A stretch of DNA of 29,413 nt from CAZIVO01 sp964542765 (GTDB lineage Bacteria > Planctomycetota > UBA1135 > UBA2386), in contig CAZIVO010000035.1 of assembly GCA_964542765.1 (NCBI GenBank), forward strand, positions 1 through 29,413, written 5' to 3'. Below are positions 8,053-15,738 of the stretch, in pieces (the first letter of the stretch is position 1; the number at the start of each line of letters is the position of its first letter). The notes under the pieces were generated by a model. The model worked only from the letters and a program-made list of their open reading frames with translations. It did no database searches and had not been told where the DNA came from. Position numbers and translations under genes: made by a program.

Positions 8053-8511
8053 GGTTGCAGAATCCCAATGGGTCCGTGACGAGATTAAAGGGTTAATTAA
8101 AGAACAGCAGTCCTATTAAACGTCTCGTCGTAACTGTGAGAAGAGTAACGCTTGTCCCCCTCAAGATCGATGCTGAGCCCCCAAACAAGCCGCCTGGTGG
8201 AGGCCTTTGATTTGGGGAAAGATCTTCTTTTCGGAGTGAGGAAAAAGGTTTTCTCGTGGAAAGGAAGTGGAGGAATAAAGGGGGGGAGTAGATCTCTCCC
8301 GGAAGCAACAAATCTCTTCCCCGATGATGAAGTGGATATACACCGAAGATTAACCAGCAAGCACCGCCACATATGGTTCTGGCTGAAGGGGAACCACACA
8401 CGGGGGGAAAAGTTTTGCCGCGGAGCTGGCGCGAAGTGAGCGCGAGGATCCATGGCAAAAGGAGTCTTCCGAGGGGGTTGGCCAGCGACGGCGAGCCTGG
8501 CCATGGTGGGC
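8053..8511. other. 459-bp dnaA-dnaN spacer, candidate but unproven oriC
   Basis: No gene is convincing here. Visible elements are an AT-rich patch near 8083-8120, a 36-nt tract at 8256-8291 without any cytosine on the plus strand that contains seven consecutive Gs (8280-8286), and a single DnaA-box-like 9-mer AGTGGATAT (8331-8339; core GTGGATA, 7/9 to the consensus). There is also a 7-bp stem TGGCCAG/CTGGCCA (8479-8485 with 8497-8503) just after the dnaA stop. A cluster of DnaA boxes, expected at an origin, is not seen. Gene order makes the spacer a natural oriC candidate; the sequence itself does not confirm it. Confidence 0.35.
8479..8503 (-). terminator. Stem-loop after dnaA
   Basis: A perfect 7-bp inverted repeat with an 11-nt loop begins 9 nt after the dnaA stop codon on the minus strand. 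No U tract follows, so it may stabilise the 3' end or assist termination rather than be a classic intrinsic terminator. Confidence 0.3.
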
Positions 8512-10056
8512 CTAGGCGTATCCAGACTGCAGGCGGGTGCTGAGTCCGGCGAGAAGATCCTGAAAAATGCGGTCAACGGCAATCCGGTTTTTGATCTTGC
8601 TGACGGCATAGAGAACCGTTGTGTGATCGCGATTGCCGAAGAAGCGTCCCACCTCTTCAAGGGAGTGATCGGTGTGCTGACGGGCCAGAAACATGCCTAT
8701 TTGTCGGGGTAGGCAAACAGCTTGGGTGCGACTCTTGCCCGTCAGATCTCGGGCGGAGATGGAAAACTCGCTGGTGATCAAGGTCATGATATTGGCCAGA
8801 GAGATCTGATTCGAGCGTGCGGCACCCAAGCCACGCAGAGCCTCTTCAGCCAGGGCGAGACTGATCTTGCGGTCTGTAATGGCTGAAATACCAACAACTT
8901 TGATCACCGCCCCCTCAAGTTCACGGATGTTCGTATCGACGGTCTCGGCAATATAGTGGGCGACGGGATCGGGCAGGGCGACCTGCTGTATCCGGGCTTT
9001 TCGCTTGATGATGGCCACCCGCGTCTCAAAGCATGGCGGCTGCATGTCTGCCTCCAGCCCCCACTTGAAGCGCGACACCAGTCTCTCCTGAAGATTTGGA
9101 ATTTCTGATGCCGGACGATCCGAGGAAAGGACGATCTGCTTCTGAGAGTTGTAGAGCGAATTGAAGGTGTGGAAGAACTCCTCTTGAGTGCGCTCCTTGT
9201 TGGCCAAGAACTCAACATCGTCGATGGCCAGCACATCCACGCTGCGGAGGTGGCTCCTGAACTCCTCAAGGGTTTCGTTCTGGATGTGCTTGATGTAGGC
9301 GTTCGTGAACTCTTCACAGCTCAGGTAGAGCACCCGATGGTTTGGGCGGGACCGTAAGATTTGATGGCAGATAGCGTGCAAGACATGCGTCTTGCCGAGC
9401 CCAACGCCGCCATGAACAAAGAAGGGGTTGTAGGCGCGGCCAGGATTGGCACCGATGGCCAAGGCTGCGGCTTGCGCGAGACGGTTGCAGGGACCAACAA
9501 CAAAGGAGTCGAAGGTGTAGTTGTGGTTGAGCGAAAGGCTCCTGCCGAGATCGGAAACCGAAGGCCCTTGTCTTTCGGCCGGCGCACTCGGAGAAAGACC
9601 ACCCATAACACCAAGGACGTTGTCGGCCACGTTTGCCGCCGGACCACTGTTGCCGGCGGGCGAGGCACTCTCCGAAGTGCTGGAATCCAAATTTCCAAGC
9701 CCCATCTTTTCTTGGGAGGTTGGCGAAGGTGATTCAGGAGGGTTGGGCTCCACACGGGTTTGTGAGCCAGGACCGGTAAGTCGCGAAGCAATCCGGATCT
9801 GGACCCCGCGCTCCTTGCCCCCTGCAAGACGAACAGAATCGCGAATCAAGGCCATGAAGTTGCGTGTTAGCCACTCTCTCACGAATCCGTTTGGAACGGA
9901 AAACTCGACACCTGATTCATCAAGGGTGATGAGTTGGAAATCGCGGAACCAGGTTTCGAACTGTTCTTTCCGGATCCGCTGCCTCAACCCCTGCAGGACA
10001 CCGTTCAAAAAATCTGTGCGGCGCGCGAGAAGGTCTTGGACGGAGGGAACAGACAT
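8512..10056 (-). CDS. dnaA: Chromosomal replication initiator DnaA
   Basis: The 514-residue protein has all four DnaA domains. Domain I (residues 10-90) includes EQFETWFRDF; a Ser/Pro-rich linker (95-170) follows. The AAA+ domain (175-390) has Walker A GGVGLGKT at 216-223 and Walker B VLAIDD at 275-280. Domain IV contains the DnaA-box-binding helix-turn-helix with the signature VGRFFGNRDHTTVLYAVSKI. It opens the origin and recruits helicase, likely through DciA here. ATG 10056 has no Shine-Dalgarno; the upstream 20 nt are C-rich on the coding strand. The 237-bp leader between the cysteine desulfurase gene and dnaA holds three inverted repeats and a TATCCAC core, hinting at autoregulation. It is transcribed in the same direction as the bacillithiol genes upstream. 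Confidence 0.97.
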   Translation of the reverse strand: MSVPSVQDLLARRTDFLNGVLQGLRQRIRKEQFETWFRDFQLITLDESGVEFSVPNGFVREWLTRNFMALIRDSVRLAGGKERGVQIRIASRLTGPGSQTRVEPNPPESPSPTSQEKMGLGNLDSSTSESASPAGNSGPAANVADNVLGVMGGLSPSAPAERQGPSVSDLGRSLSLNHNYTFDSFVVGPCNRLAQAAALAIGANPGRAYNPFFVHGGVGLGKTHVLHAICHQILRSRPNHRVLYLSCEEFTNAYIKHIQNETLEEFRSHLRSVDVLAIDDVEFLANKERTQEEFFHTFNSLYNSQKQIVLSSDRPASEIPNLQERLVSRFKWGLEADMQPPCFETRVAIIKRKARIQQVALPDPVAHYIAETVDTNIRELEGAVIKVVGISAITDRKISLALAEEALRGLGAARSNQISLANIMTLITSEFSISARDLTGKSRTQAVCLPRQIGMFLARQHTDHSLEEVGRFFGNRDHTTVLYAVSKIKNRIAVDRIFQDLLAGLSTRLQSGYA

Positions 10057-10094
10057 GGATGGGTGGCGAGGGGGGAGTAAAGTTCAAGAGGTAT

Positions 10095-10126
10095 CCACGA
10101 CCAGCAACGCGAGAGGCAGGTCGTGG
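10095..10126 (-). promoter_or_regulatory. 8-bp inverted repeat in the dnaA leader, overlapping a DnaA-box-like core
   Basis: CCACGACC (10095-10102) and GGTCGTGG (10119-10126) are exact reverse complements with a 16-nt loop, 39 nt upstream of the dnaA ATG. The heptamer TATCCAC (10092-10098), the core of a DnaA box (GTATCCACG, 7/9), overlaps one arm. It may be an RNA hairpin or an operator; the function is not proven. Confidence 0.35.
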
Positions 10127-10131
10127 TTCCG

Positions 10132-10147
10132 CCGGTTCGGCAACCGG
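10132..10147 (-). promoter_or_regulatory. Second inverted repeat in the dnaA leader
   Basis: CCGGTT-CGGC-AACCGG is a perfect 6-bp stem with a 4-nt loop, five bases upstream (coding-strand sense) of the 10095-10126 repeat. The two could stack into a structured dnaA 5' leader. Nothing else identifies it. Confidence 0.25.
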
Positions 10148-10182
10148 AGGGGGAGTTCCTCAGCGAGGTCATTCTGCCGAGA

Positions 10183-10286
10183 CTGAACGCGGGTTGCAAA
10201 CGATCAGTTTGAGTTCTTCTTGGTGCGAACACACATCAACAATGTGTGAGCGGCGAAGTCCAAGGACCAGTTACCCCTGAACGCGG
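10183..10286 (-). promoter_or_regulatory. Operator-like palindrome flanked by a 10-bp direct repeat upstream of dnaA
   Basis: The palindrome CACACAT-CAACA-ATGTGTG (10230-10248) has 7-bp perfect arms. It lies between two identical copies of CTGAACGCGG (10183-10192 and 10277-10286). The arrangement resembles a transcription-factor binding site within a promoter region. The regulator and the promoter boxes are not identified. Confidence 0.3.
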
Positions 10287-10293
10287 ACCAAAT

Positions 10294-11424
10294 CTATGCG
10301 GGACCCTTACCAAAAAAATTTCTTTGGGTGTTCGAGCCTCGCAAGTGTGCGACGACCTTCGCAACCAAGAGGCCGCCGTCCCCCGCTTCTTCGGCCGAGG
10401 TTCGATGTGAGAAGCTAAATCGTACACAACAGCGAGCCTCTTCATCAGAGAGGCCCATGGCGGCCAGTATTTGTGGTGGTGACGGCGAGCCCGCTGCACA
10501 GGCGGAGCCCTGGGAGGCTTCAACCCCTGCGAGATCGAGGGCGGGCAAGAGGGATCTGCCTTCAATCCCTGTGAATCCGAGCATCAAGGTGTTGGGAAGG
10601 CTGTTTTCTGGTGTGAGCTGGGAAACCTCTGGTGTTTTGGCCAAGGAAGCGAGGAAGGCCTCTCTGGCGCTCCGCATTGCGGCGGCGCGTGCGGGTTGCT
10701 CCTCGACGGCGAGCCGTATCGCCAGTGCGGTAGCAGCGATGAGCCCGGGGCTTTGTGTGCCGGGCCGGGCGCCCCCTTCCTGAGCGCCACCGTGGAGCAT
10801 GGGCCGTATCGCCTGGCGATCGCGCGCTATCAGAACCCCGGACCCCCGAAGCCCACCGGCTTTATGACCGGAAAGGGTGATGCTTGTGCTGACCTGGATG
10901 GCCGACCGCAATCGCACGCGTCCAAGGCTTTGCGAGGCATCTGTGTGCATCGGCACGCGCAGTTGGTCGGCGAGTTGAGCGGCTTCCTCGATGGCCTGCA
11001 GCGTCCCCACCTCGTTTTGCCCGTGAACAAGGCAAATCAGGCCTACGGGCTGGTTCGGGGCCACAATCTTGGCTGCTCCGCCGCCATCGACATCCCAGAG
11101 AACCCGGCCTCGCTCGGCACAAGCATCGAACACCGAGGGGTGTTCGGTGGGTGCGAGCAGGACCGGAAGTTGTTGATCACCAGAGCCTTGGATGGCGAGG
11201 TTGTTGGCTTCGGTCCCTCCGGACAGGAAAATCACTCCTTTCGGATCCAGGTCGAGCGATTCCCCTATCTCCTCCCGAGCCTGCTCGATGACGGCCCGAG
11301 CCTGACGTCCTGCGCCGTGCAGACTGTGAGAATTTGCATGATGGCGTTCCTCGATGAGGAGGAACCGTTCGAGCACGCGTGGATCGACGAAGGTGCTCGA
11401 ATTGTGATCGAAGTAATAACTCAA
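10294..11424 (-). CDS. NifS/IscS-like cysteine desulfurase
   Basis: This is a PLP-dependent aminotransferase-fold enzyme of 376 residues. YYFDHNSST at the N-terminus, SGGTEANNLAI, H95 in TEHPSV, D162 in TDASQS, and the PLP-binding lysine K188 in LSGHKAGG are the family landmarks. The catalytic cysteine is C309 in QGSACAAGSPSP. It releases sulfur from cysteine as enzyme persulfide for Fe-S clusters or tRNA thiolation. The start is a TTG at 11424 that overlaps the bshA stop by 4 nt (TTGA), with AGGAAG about 13 nt upstream, so translation is coupled to bshA. An adjacent CC pair follows the active loop. Whether it serves the general sulfur supply or something linked to bacillithiol is unknown; no iscU or mnmA is nearby. 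Confidence 0.88.
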   Translation of the reverse strand: MSYYFDHNSSTFVDPRVLERFLLIEERHHANSHSLHGAGRQARAVIEQAREEIGESLDLDPKGVIFLSGGTEANNLAIQGSGDQQLPVLLAPTEHPSVFDACAERGRVLWDVDGGGAAKIVAPNQPVGLICLVHGQNEVGTLQAIEEAAQLADQLRVPMHTDASQSLGRVRLRSAIQVSTSITLSGHKAGGLRGSGVLIARDRQAIRPMLHGGAQEGGARPGTQSPGLIAATALAIRLAVEEQPARAAAMRSAREAFLASLAKTPEVSQLTPENSLPNTLMLGFTGIEGRSLLPALDLAGVEASQGSACAAGSPSPPQILAAMGLSDEEARCCVRFSFSHRTSAEEAGDGGLLVAKVVAHLRGSNTQRNFFGKGPA

Positions 11425-12539
11425 GGTACCGCAAGCACTTCCTGATACAGCCTCATGTACTGTTCGAGGATGGCGTCGCGATCGAAGGATTTGATCGCAC
11501 GCTGCCGCAGGCTCTGGCTAACCTCATGATGACGCTCTTCTTGTGTCAGAAGTTCGAAAGCGACATCGGCGAGTTCTTCGATCTGGCCGACAGGTCGCAG
11601 ATATTGTTCCTGGCCAAGAACTTCGCGCACTCCACCGACATTGGTGCTGACGCAAGGGACACCACAGCTCATGGCTTCCAGCAAGACCAACCCGAAGCTT
11701 TCGGTTTCCGAGGCCATCAGACAAAGGTCTGCATCCGCGAGGATTTGATCCAGAGAGCTACGATTTCCCAGAACCTCAATCTGTTCGAGGCACCCGAGGT
11801 CCGCAGCAACGGCGAGCGCATGCTCGCGATCAGGACCATCGCCCGCCAGAAGGAGCCGGCACGGAAGGCGTTGCGTCAACTGGCCGAAGACGCGAATCAC
11901 GTCAGCAACCCGCTTGACGGGACGAAAATTGCTGCCGTGAACAATGATTCGCTCCTTGTTCTGGCGACGGTAGTAAGGCCCCTTGGCTCCCGGTTGGAAT
12001 CGAGTGGTATCGACGAAGTTGGGGATCACCTCGATCGGATGCTGAGTATTGAAAACTCTCCCGGTCTCCTCCGAAAGGAAGTTGCTCACTGCTGTTACGG
12101 CATTGGACTGTTCGATGGCGAAGCGGGTGGGTCGCAGGTAGGAGGGGTCGGCGCCCACGACCGTGATATCCGTGCCATGCAGCGTGGTGACGAACCGCAG
12201 CGGCTTCTCGGACATGGATCGGGCCAGAAATGCGCTGACAGCATGAGGAATGGCGTAGTGAACGTGGAATAGATCGATATCGAATCGCTCTTGCACCTCG
12301 AGCATGCGAGTGGCCAGCGCGAGATCGTAGGGCGGGTATTTGAGAAGGGGGTAGCCCGAAACCTTGACGGGGTGGGTGACCAGCCCCGGGACAGCTTCCG
12401 TGAGGCGTGAGGGGTTTCGGTAGCTGAGGAGGTGGACGTCGTGGCCCTGGCGAGCTGCAGCGGTCGCGATTTCGGTCGCGATCACACCGGAGCCGCCGAT
12501 TGTTGGGTAGCAGACAACACCGAGCCGCAGGCGAGACAT
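11421..12539 (-). CDS. bshA: Bacillithiol biosynthesis glycosyltransferase BshA
   Basis: The 372-residue GT-B glycosyltransferase (GT4 family) has the BshA-specific N-terminal CYPTIGGSGVIATE, an HVHYAIPHA segment, HGTDITVVG, and the C-terminal donor-site motif SETESFGLVLLEAMSCG. BshA transfers GlcNAc from UDP-GlcNAc to L-malate, the first step of bacillithiol synthesis in the cytoplasm. bshB1 and bshC in the same run confirm the pathway. ATG 12539 follows parA after 73 bp; no strong Shine-Dalgarno is visible. The 3' end overlaps the cysteine desulfurase gene by 4 nt. Confidence 0.95.
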   Translation of the reverse strand: MSRLRLGVVCYPTIGGSGVIATEIATAAARQGHDVHLLSYRNPSRLTEAVPGLVTHPVKVSGYPLLKYPPYDLALATRMLEVQERFDIDLFHVHYAIPHAVSAFLARSMSEKPLRFVTTLHGTDITVVGADPSYLRPTRFAIEQSNAVTAVSNFLSEETGRVFNTQHPIEVIPNFVDTTRFQPGAKGPYYRRQNKERIIVHGSNFRPVKRVADVIRVFGQLTQRLPCRLLLAGDGPDREHALAVAADLGCLEQIEVLGNRSSLDQILADADLCLMASETESFGLVLLEAMSCGVPCVSTNVGGVREVLGQEQYLRPVGQIEELADVAFELLTQEERHHEVSQSLRQRAIKSFDRDAILEQYMRLYQEVLAVP

Positions 12540-12612
12540 GGGGGGGATGTTAGTCGGTTTTCGGGTCAGGTTGCCCAGGCGCTTCAGATCATCGGCAGAA
12601 GAGGGAGGGAAA

Positions 12613-13431
12613 TCAGCTTGCCCCCACTTCCTTTGCCGGTTCGCCTTCCGGGGTGATGCTTGTCATGGGAGCCACGGCACTGAGGAACTCCGTTGCCAGA
12701 GCGGCGTAATCCTGGGCGCCATTCGAGTCCGGCGCATGCTCGAAGATCGTGCGACCGAAACTCGGGGCCTCGGCGAGCTTGACGTTTGCTCGGATCATCG
12801 ATTGGCACACGCGGCCTCCGAAGTGGCTGCGGATTTCATTGAGCACCTCGCTGGTCAGGTTCGTGCGGAGATCGACCATGCAAGGGATGATCGCGCGCAC
12901 CTCGAGGTCGGGATTGAGGTGTTTGGAGACGAGTTCGACCACCTCGAAGAGCTTTGCCATGCCCTGCAGGGAAAAATACTCGGCTTGCATGGGCACGAGG
13001 ACATCGTCGGCTGCGACCAGAGCATTGGCGGCCAGAACCCCCAAGGAAGGGGGGCAATCCATGAGGACGATGTCATAAAGATCGCTGCCGAGTCGCCCCA
13101 ACGCCTCGCGAAGGATGGTTTCACGCCCGATCCGGTTGACGAGAGCCTGCTCGGCGCCGCCGAGCGATGTGTCGGACGGGATCATGGACAGGTTGGCGGT
13201 GCTGGTGTCCTGAACCACCGGCCGGAGCTCCTCGCCATCGACAAGGATGTGGGTCATCGTGCGAGTGTCCGGGCCAGGTTGTTGATCGAGGTGAAGGGTC
13301 AGATTGGCCTGGGGGTCCAGATCGAGCAGTAACACCCGCTTTCCGCGCCGGGCCATCGCGGCCCCGAGATTGACCGTGGTCGTTGTCTTGCCGACCCCCC
13401 CTTTTTGATTGATGACAGCTACGCGCCTCAT
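12613..13431 (-). CDS. parA: ParA/Soj-type chromosome-partitioning ATPase
   Basis: The 272-residue P-loop ATPase has the deviant Walker A KGGVGKTT at residues 10-17, LLLDLDPQANLT, Walker B-like DIVLMDCPPSLGVL, and VPMQAEYFSLQGMAKL, all ParA/Soj hallmarks. ParA forms ATP-dependent dimers on DNA and moves ParB-parS complexes. It has no N-terminal HTH, so it belongs to the chromosomal small-ParA type. GGAGGGGG lies upstream of ATG 13431 with good spacing. It is unusual in being inserted between bshB1 and bshA, with no parB beside it; ParB may be encoded elsewhere, or the protein may position another cargo. A perfect 13-bp hairpin ends 26 nt before its start codon. Confidence 0.9.
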   Translation of the reverse strand: MRRVAVINQKGGVGKTTTTVNLGAAMARRGKRVLLLDLDPQANLTLHLDQQPGPDTRTMTHILVDGEELRPVVQDTSTANLSMIPSDTSLGGAEQALVNRIGRETILREALGRLGSDLYDIVLMDCPPSLGVLAANALVAADDVLVPMQAEYFSLQGMAKLFEVVELVSKHLNPDLEVRAIIPCMVDLRTNLTSEVLNEIRSHFGGRVCQSMIRANVKLAEAPSFGRTIFEHAPDSNGAQDYAALATEFLSAVAPMTSITPEGEPAKEVGAS

Positions 13432-13457
13432 CCCTTACCCCCTCCGAGCTGACGATT

Positions 13458-13487
13458 GCCATCGACAACGAAGACGTTGTCGATGGC
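13458..13487 (-). promoter_or_regulatory. Perfect 13-bp hairpin between bshB1 and parA
   Basis: GCCATCGACAACG (13458-13470) and CGTTGTCGATGGC (13475-13487) are exact reverse complements around a 4-nt loop. The element abuts the bshB1 stop codon and lies just before the parA ribosome-binding site. No U tract follows on the minus strand, and the arms do not match the parS consensus. It could be an attenuator, an mRNA-processing or stability element, or a protein-binding palindrome. Confidence 0.6.
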
Positions 13488-14176
13488 TACAACTCTATAC
13501 CGGTTAGGGTCAGGGGTCCATCGCTGGCGAAGGGCTCGGCGGCCCGGACACCGATCCGAGCACCGTAAAACCGGTCTCTCACCTCGGCTCGATCCAGAAG
13601 ATTGAGCCGGGCTGGATCGCTCCGACCACTTCCACCGAGTTGTGAGGCGAAGCAGCCAATCGCCTCCTGTTTGCGGTCCGCGACCTCGCTGATATCAACA
13701 CAGAAAGAGGGGGCGAGTTGCTCGTGGAGAGGGTATCGCAACAACAGGCGGGGTCTGTGGGGACCACCGAGATCCGGGTAGAGCTTCTTCAGGCCCGCGA
13801 GGAAAAAAGCTTTTCCGGCCACCGCTCCGGTGGCCGCGTGGTCCGGGTGAAGGTCCTTGGCAAGGGGCGCGAGCAGGATCTCTGGTTGGTAATGCCGGAT
13901 GACCTTTATCACGGCCTGGACAGCTTCCTCGTCGTCACAGAGCTTCGCATCCGGTAAGCCAAGGTTGATCCGTTCATCCAGGCCGAGCACGGTGGAGGCC
14001 GCTGCTGCCTCGGCAGCTCGGATTTCGGCGGAGCCGAGGGTGCCGCACTCGCCGCGCGTCATGTCAGCCACAACAATACGACGTCCGGCGCCGGTCCACC
14101 TCAGGATGAGACCTCCACAAGCAAGCTCTGCATCGTCGGGGTGCGGTGCCAGCACCAGGGCAAAGGAGGGACTCAT
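13487..14176 (-). CDS. bshB1: Bacillithiol biosynthesis deacetylase BshB1
   Basis: The 229-residue LmbE/PIG-L family zinc deacetylase has the metal site HPDD (H12, D15) and HPDH (H110-H113). TRGECGTLGS, the C-terminal FYGARIGVRAAEPF and a final strand are characteristic of the BshB1 branch. It removes acetate from GlcNAc-malate to give GlcN-malate, the second step of the pathway. Its ATG overlaps the bshC stop (ATGA, 14173-14176), indicating translational coupling. A strong hairpin follows the stop codon. Other LmbE deacetylases are possible by fold, but the neighbours bshC and bshA make BshB1 very likely. Confidence 0.93.
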   Translation of the reverse strand: MSPSFALVLAPHPDDAELACGGLILRWTGAGRRIVVADMTRGECGTLGSAEIRAAEAAAASTVLGLDERINLGLPDAKLCDDEEAVQAVIKVIRHYQPEILLAPLAKDLHPDHAATGAVAGKAFFLAGLKKLYPDLGGPHRPRLLLRYPLHEQLAPSFCVDISEVADRKQEAIGCFASQLGGSGRSDPARLNLLDRAEVRDRFYGARIGVRAAEPFASDGPLTLTGIEL

Positions 14177-15738
14177 AGTTCAAGGATTCCGTGGCTGGTC
14201 GAGAAGGGGTCGGCGGCTTCGAGAAGGTGGTTGCTCAGGCTGGGTCCGTGGGAAACGAGGAAGGGCAAAATGGTCAGTGCACGCTCTTGCAGGCGACCCT
14301 TGGGCCGCAGGTTGCTGCAGACACGGCGGATTTGACGTAAGCCGGTGCCGTGGCGATTCTGGCGAGACCGCTTGAGTTTGACCGCGAGTTTCGCCAGCTC
14401 GTCTCGGAGCTTGGCGCGGGTGTGTTCCAGCGGCCGGATCATCTGCTGGTCTGTTTCGCGCAGAGGGGCGCCCAATTCATCCAACCGCTCGAGCGTGTGG
14501 CGGCTGATTTCCGCGATGGCTTCTTCGATCGGGTCATCTTCTTCGGAGGCAATACCATGTGCGAGAACCTCGGGTCCGACGATCAGGTCAGCGAGATCCC
14601 AGCCGAATCGCTTGAGCAACTTGACGAGTGAGGGTTCCACGAGGGTCAAGGAAGCACGCGGCACCAAGGCGGGGCTCGGCACGCCAAGGTGGCGATAAAG
14701 TGGTCCCGCGGCGGAGAGATAACCGAGCTCGCCAGGGCCGGCAACGATGCCGAGTGTCGGCAAGCATGCGTCCTGCCAGAGCGGGCGCAACAAGGCTCCG
14801 GGGCTGAGGTCATTGGCCCGGGTCACGGGATCGCCCTCGGCGAGCGGAACGCGGCGAGTGCCGTTGCGCTGGAACATCAAGGTTGCGGTCGGGTCCAGCG
14901 TGTTGGCGACGCCGACATCGGTCAGGTGGTCGAGGCTTTTCCCTACAACATCACGGATTGGACCGGTGCTTTTCCCCCATCGCTCGAGGACCTCGAACGC
15001 CGATGGCGGCAAATCGCGAGGTTCGATGACGAGCAGCCCCTGATCACCAAACAGGGTAAACAGGAGTCGGGCCAGCTGATCTCCGAAGTGTTCATCGGGG
15101 TTCTGCGGCCGGAAGAGGGACAGGGCCCAGTTTCTGAACTCGCTACGGGGCATCAGATCCTCGACCGTCGCGAGCGCCTGATCCATGGCGTGGCCCATCG
15201 GTATGTCTCGGACAAACTCCCCTCCGCGGCTCAGGTCGAGGCGAAGGCGCTGAATATCGAGGTTCGAATTCACGAAGAAGGCTCGATTGACCTCGTCGAG
15301 ATCGTGGTCATCGGTGTGGTTCCAGAAGACAGGCACCACTTTTGGAGCGTTGGCGAGGGCGGAAATCTCGTGCGCCAGCCGCACGGTCGTCGCCGCCTTG
15401 TGAATCGTGTAGAGGGGTCCTCCGAAAAGCCCGGGTTGCTGGCCGGTGATGACCACGAAAGCGCCCTCATCCGACAAGGCACGAGCGTTATCCAGAGCTG
15501 CTGCTGGCGCATCGTGCTTTTGGGCGTAGCGCAGCAAGCAATCGGAGAGATCCGAGGGACTCACCAGCCGCCGCGCGTTGACCGGTGCTCGCCGCAGGAG
15601 TTCTTGTGCATCGCGTGGCCGAATTCCCAGGAAAGGAGCGAGGTCAGGATCCTCCTCGAGGTAGCGCTGATGAATTTCGGAAGTTCCCAGGAGTCGGAAG
15701 GGGAGGTGCCGCAGGCGGGGGTTTTTCGTTTCCGTCAT
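14173..15738 (-). CDS. bshC: Putative cysteine ligase BshC (bacillithiol synthesis)
   Basis: The 521-residue protein has the BshC landmarks: VVITGQQPGLFGGPLYTIHK near residue 95, PVFWNHTDDHDLDEVN near 150, and a central VAGPGELGYLSAAGPLYRHL. BshC adds L-cysteine to GlcN-malate in the last step of bacillithiol synthesis, in the cytoplasm. The length is normal for the family, and a coiled-coil segment near residues 420-470 fits the known structure. ATG 15738 overlaps the pyrF stop by 4 nt and has GAGGTG eight nt upstream, inside pyrF. It overlaps bshB1 by 4 nt at the other end, so pyrF-bshC-bshB1 form one tightly coupled unit. Confidence 0.95.
   Translation of the reverse strand: MTETKNPRLRHLPFRLLGTSEIHQRYLEEDPDLAPFLGIRPRDAQELLRRAPVNARRLVSPSDLSDCLLRYAQKHDAPAAALDNARALSDEGAFVVITGQQPGLFGGPLYTIHKAATTVRLAHEISALANAPKVVPVFWNHTDDHDLDEVNRAFFVNSNLDIQRLRLDLSRGGEFVRDIPMGHAMDQALATVEDLMPRSEFRNWALSLFRPQNPDEHFGDQLARLLFTLFGDQGLLVIEPRDLPPSAFEVLERWGKSTGPIRDVVGKSLDHLTDVGVANTLDPTATLMFQRNGTRRVPLAEGDPVTRANDLSPGALLRPLWQDACLPTLGIVAGPGELGYLSAAGPLYRHLGVPSPALVPRASLTLVEPSLVKLLKRFGWDLADLIVGPEVLAHGIASEEDDPIEEAIAEISRHTLERLDELGAPLRETDQQMIRPLEHTRAKLRDELAKLAVKLKRSRQNRHGTGLRQIRRVCSNLRPKGRLQERALTILPFLVSHGPSLSNHLLEAADPFSTSHGILEL

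Noticed and set aside
8097..8660. Minus-strand frames of 121 and 187 codons in the dnaA-dnaN spacer
   Set aside because: They read out of frame through the dnaA 3' end, contain no domain and have no ribosome-binding site.
13458..13487. The bshB1-parA palindrome as a parS site
   Set aside because: It has a 4-nt centre and does not resemble the 16-bp parS consensus (TGTTTCACGTGAAACA).
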